6,806 bases of DNA from JBEKTY01 sp049515555 (lineage in GTDB: Bacteria; Planctomycetota; Planctomycetia; Pirellulales; Thermoguttaceae): the NCBI GenBank assembly GCA_049515555.1, contig JBEKTY010000282.1, positions 1 to 6,806 on the forward strand. Direction: 5' to 3'. The position numbers and the translations under genes are program-made. Position 1 is the first letter of the stretch. Every line of letters begins with the position of its first letter. Below are positions 4,610 to 6,806 of the stretch, in pieces. The notes under the pieces are model-generated. The model did not search any database. It was not told the origin of the DNA and worked only from the letters and a program-made list of their open reading frames with translations.

Positions 4610-6651
4610 ACGTGCCAACGTATCCGGCAGAAATGTATCCGGCACACTCCGTGTGCCGCTCCGGCCCGACGGCACACGGAGTGTGCCGGATACGTTACGT
4701 GCTGGCGCTCGCCGCGGTGCTGGCGCCGGCCGCCGCCCCGGGCGTCGAGTGGGTCGGAGATGTCCTCGTCGACGTGCAGCAGTTGCCCGTGCCGATCGCT
4801 GCCGTCAGCGGCAGCAGCGGCAGCCGATTCGGCGAGGACGGCGTCAGCCACGGCTACGTCGAGTACCGCGTGCGATTGAAGAACGAGTCGGCCAAGGACC
4901 ACACGGTGAAATTGGTGTGTCCGGCGTGGGAACGCTCCCGTTACTTCCTCGGCCCGGTGGCCTCGCGGACCGTTCGCGTGACGGGCGGGCAAGAGGCCAC
5001 CGTGTCGCTCTTCGAGCCGCCTTCCTACAACACCTTCGGCAATTCCACGATGGACGTCCGCGTGGACGGCACCCCGGCGGGGCAGCCTATCCACGTGTCG
5101 AGCCTGGGGAGGCCACGTCGCGAAAACCCCGCCGCCGTGCCGGCCGTGTTGCTCAGCCCGGGCATTCCGCAGGACATTCGCCAGCGCGGGCAGCCGCCGG
5201 CGGCTCTTTCCAAGCCCAAGGTGGCAAAGGAAGGATCGAAGCCGCCGCACGCGCCGCCCCCAGCGGCTCCCGGTCCTGCCGTGCCAGTAGTGGCAGACTT
5301 CTCGGTGGATGGTTCCCCGGTTCCGGTGCCGCCCGGTTCGGCGCCTTCCCCGCCCGCGGAGCCCGAACCGCCGCCGGTGCTGGAGCGAACGTCGCTGTTC
5401 CGCACCGACGTGCCCGTCAGCCAGTGGAGCCCCAATTGGCTGGGCTACTCTTGTTACGACGCGATCCTCCTGACCCAGCGGGAGGCCGAGGAGCTGCCCG
5501 CTGCCGTGCAGTTGGCCCTGCGGCGATACGTCGAGTGTGGCGGCGTGCTGTGGGTCCACGGGCGGAAGGTGCCGGACGTGTTTTCGCGCGATGGCGCGAA
5601 GGACGGTCGGGGAGGCTTCTGCGTGGGACTGGGCCGGGCGGCGCCCAGCTCCCCCGACGGCGAGCCAAGTTGGGAACGAACCTGCCGCCTCCTGGGCGGC
5701 ATGGGGTCGGATCTTTACGGACCCGTCCAAAGGCCGCGCGACCTGCACGATCTGCTCGTGGCCGAGACCTCGGTGCCGGTGCGGGGGCTGTTCCTCCTGG
5801 TGCTGGTCTTCGGCGTGGCGATCGGCCCGCTCAACGTGTGGCTCTTGTCGCGCTACCGCCGGCGGATTTGGCTGTGGTGGAACGTGCCGGCCATCTCGGC
5901 CCTGACCTGCCTGGCCGTGTTCTGCTACTCGCTTTTGTCGGAGGGCTGGACCTCGCGCGGCAAGACCGCCACGCTCACCGTCCTGGACGAACGCTGCCAT
6001 CGCGCCACGACGATCGGCTACGTTTCCTATTACTGTCCGCTCACGCCCTCCGGCGGGTTGCACTTCGGCGCCGACACCGAGGTGAGCCTCCTGGCGCGAC
6101 ACGAGCGTTCGGGCTATGCTCCTTACGGGCGCGATGAAGGCGGCCTGCGGTTCGTCGATTGGAGCAGCCAACAGCACCTGACCTCGGGTTGGGCGATGGC
6201 CCGCGTGCCGGCCTATTTTCAGATCCGCAAGAACGAAGATCGCCGCGAGCGTCTGACGATCGAGCCCACGGCCGACGGATCGCTGAAGGTGGTGAACGCC
6301 TTGGGGGCCGACATCCGCCGGCTGTGCGTGGCCGACGCGGCGGGGCGGGTGTTCGAGGGCCGCGACATCCCCGCCGGCGCCCAGCGGACGCTCACGCCCG
6401 CCCCCGGCGCCGCCAAGGCTTCGGTCCGGCGGCCGGAGGAGCTGCGGAGACTGCTTGTCACCCCGGTGTTGCTCGACGAGCTCAACACCTGGAACAGCAG
6501 CAGCGACCTGGCCGGGCTGGTCGCCCCCGGCGGCTACGTCGCGGTGCTGGACCGCTCGCCGTTCGTCGAGCCCTCGCTCGCGGGCGCCGACTGCCAGGAT
6601 TCGGTGGCCATAGTTCGCGGGATCTCGAAGGGTGCCGACCATGAACGTTAG
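4606..6651 (+). CDS. Exported membrane protein with putative GATase-like domain and Pro-rich linker
   Basis: This is a 681-aa protein starting at the ATG of an ATGA overlap with moxR, so translation is probably coupled. Residues 11-30 are encoded by a hairpin repeat. They are followed by a hydrophobic, Ala-rich signal-like core (31-44, YVLALAAVLAPAAA). Residues 47-170 look like a beta-rich extracytoplasmic domain. Residues 197-258 are a Pro-rich linker. Residues 262-345 include YDAILLTQREAEELPAAVQL and ALRRYVECGGVLWVHG, the pattern of a class I glutamine-amidotransferase-like fold (YDxhhL, then YVxxGGhLhhhG); I see no evidence of enzymatic activity. Two membrane helices follow (about 392-414 and 422-445), then a large C-terminal domain ending with LVAPGGYVAVLDRSPFVEPSL. 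Similar multi-domain membrane proteins occur in MoxR clusters. The specific function is unknown. An alternative GTG at 4681, inside the repeat, would give a compact signal peptide starting MCRIRYVLAL. Confidence 0.83.
   Translation: MNVPTYPAEMYPAHSVCRSGPTAHGVCRIRYVLALAAVLAPAAAPGVEWVGDVLVDVQQLPVPIAAVSGSSGSRFGEDGVSHGYVEYRVRLKNESAKDHTVKLVCPAWERSRYFLGPVASRTVRVTGGQEATVSLFEPPSYNTFGNSTMDVRVDGTPAGQPIHVSSLGRPRRENPAAVPAVLLSPGIPQDIRQRGQPPAALSKPKVAKEGSKPPHAPPPAAPGPAVPVVADFSVDGSPVPVPPGSAPSPPAEPEPPPVLERTSLFRTDVPVSQWSPNWLGYSCYDAILLTQREAEELPAAVQLALRRYVECGGVLWVHGRKVPDVFSRDGAKDGRGGFCVGLGRAAPSSPDGEPSWERTCRLLGGMGSDLYGPVQRPRDLHDLLVAETSVPVRGLFLLVLVFGVAIGPLNVWLLSRYRRRIWLWWNVPAISALTCLAVFCYSLLSEGWTSRGKTATLTVLDERCHRATTIGYVSYYCPLTPSGGLHFGADTEVSLLARHERSGYAPYGRDEGGLRFVDWSSQQHLTSGWAMARVPAYFQIRKNEDRRERLTIEPTADGSLKVVNALGADIRRLCVADAAGRVFEGRDIPAGAQRTLTPAPGAAKASVRRPEELRRLLVTPVLLDELNTWNSSSDLAGLVAPGGYVAVLDRSPFVEPSLAGADCQDSVAIVRGISKGADHER
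4620..4693. repeat. Dispersed hairpin repeat, copy 2, inside the coding start of the 681-aa protein
   Basis: Arms 4635-4658 and 4670-4693 are perfect inverted repeats over 24 of 24 nt around an 11-nt loop. A partial arm, GTATCCGGCA (4620-4629), repeats the first ten bases 15 nt upstream. Each arm also contains a GGCACAC-NNN-GTGTGCC palindrome (4641-4657 and 4671-4687), so the element can form one long stem or two small ones. It is translated in frame as part of the N-terminal region (about residues 5-30) of the downstream protein. The stem begins 29 nt after the ATG, within reach of an initiating ribosome. Confidence 0.9.
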
Positions 6652-6779
6652 AATCGTCAACCCCAAGTTCGGCGCGGGTCTCCCGACTACTGCTGTGAAG
6701 ATCTTGGTATTGCACAACTCCTTGCTACTTGGCATCTTGCGCGGATCAAACGCTGGATACCTGGAGCAAGGAGGAGGGC
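6652..6779. other. Lower-G+C gap before the next gene
   Basis: These 128 bases have visibly lower G+C than the genes to the left. I see no convincing promoter or terminator. An open frame from ATG 6641 crosses it to the end of the window, but its codon use is unlike the neighbouring genes and the product is not recognisable. Confidence 0.4.
6768..6774 (+). promoter_or_regulatory. Shine-Dalgarno of the gene entering at the right edge
   Basis: AAGGAGG lies 5 nt before ATG 6780. It is the strongest ribosome-binding site on the plus strand of this window. Confidence 0.6.
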
Positions 6780-6806
6780 ATGGAACGTCCTTCAAAGGAA
6801 ATCTTG
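6780..6806 (+). CDS. Start of an unidentified gene, truncated by the window edge
   Basis: Only nine codons are present (MERPSKEIL). The call rests on the ATG placed 5 nt after a strong AAGGAGG and on its position downstream of the MoxR operon. Nothing can be said about the product. In comparable clusters a DUF58, von Willebrand A or ABC-transporter gene could be expected, but that is a guess. The rival reading is a frame beginning at ATG 6641, which overlaps the previous stop by 11 nt. Confidence 0.45.

Noticed and set aside
3299..4675. A 458-codon open frame on the minus strand over moxR
   Set aside because: It starts inside the hairpin repeat and runs antisense to a gene with a complete set of AAA+ motifs. 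It shows no domain of its own.
4653..6137. A 494-codon plus-strand frame overlapping the 681-aa gene
   Set aside because: It begins inside the hairpin repeat and is Arg/Ala-rich with no motif. The overlapping frame is clearly the coding one.
4477..6795. A 772-codon open frame on the minus strand
   Set aside because: It is antisense to the moxR end and the whole 681-aa gene, is rich in Arg, His, Gly and Ala as expected of a shadow frame in G+C-rich DNA, and has no recognisable domain. The sense frame has a signal peptide, membrane helices and a coupled start.
6641..6806. A plus-strand frame from ATG 6641 open to the window edge (55 codons)
   Set aside because: Only a weak AAGGG site precedes it, codon use departs from the neighbouring genes and the product is not recognisable. 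ATG 6780 has a much stronger site. I cannot exclude it without sequence to the right.

Overview
The window looks like chromosomal DNA from a high-G+C member of the Planctomycetota, perhaps a Pirellulales-type lineage. This is inferred from three things: a MoxR AAA+ gene between two large membrane proteins of a planctomycete type, a signal peptidase homologue with an extra N-terminal membrane domain, and intergenic spaces filled with small dispersed repeats. No rRNA, tRNA, CRISPR array, transposase or phage gene is visible.

Left part, minus strand (about 63-1600). A 22-bp near-perfect palindrome overlaps a good sigma70-like promoter. It precedes a small XRE/HigA-type helix-turn-helix regulator (1149-1502, strong Shine-Dalgarno). 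Next comes a signal peptidase I (LepB/S26A) homologue (100-984, possibly starting at 1152) that keeps the family boxes but has Gly in place of the catalytic Ser and Gln in place of the catalytic Lys. It is therefore probably a pseudoprotease. A terminator-like hairpin lies beyond its stop codon.

Middle (1503-1843) is a divergent intergenic region. It holds the regulator's promoter and operator, a weak candidate promoter for the right-hand genes, and copy 1 of a dispersed 58-59-nt hairpin repeat.

Right part, plus strand (1844-6651) is a probable operon. It encodes a 478-aa three-helix membrane protein with a long coiled coil, a complete MoxR-family AAA+ ATPase, and a 681-aa exported membrane protein with a putative GATase-like domain. 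The second and third genes overlap by ATGA. The likely theme is a MoxR chaperone acting on, or together with, envelope proteins. No DUF58 or von Willebrand A partner, the usual MoxR neighbours, is within the window. After a lower-G+C gap a further gene seems to start at 6780 behind a strong Shine-Dalgarno and runs off the end.

The most notable features are: (1) the catalytically substituted signal peptidase; (2) a perfect 24-bp inverted repeat, second copy of the hairpin element, lying in frame between the start codon and the signal-peptide core of the 681-aa protein; and (3) a 252-bp block of opposed 7-bp tandem arrays and nested inverted repeats that fills the space from the stop codon of the coiled-coil gene to four bases before the moxR start.
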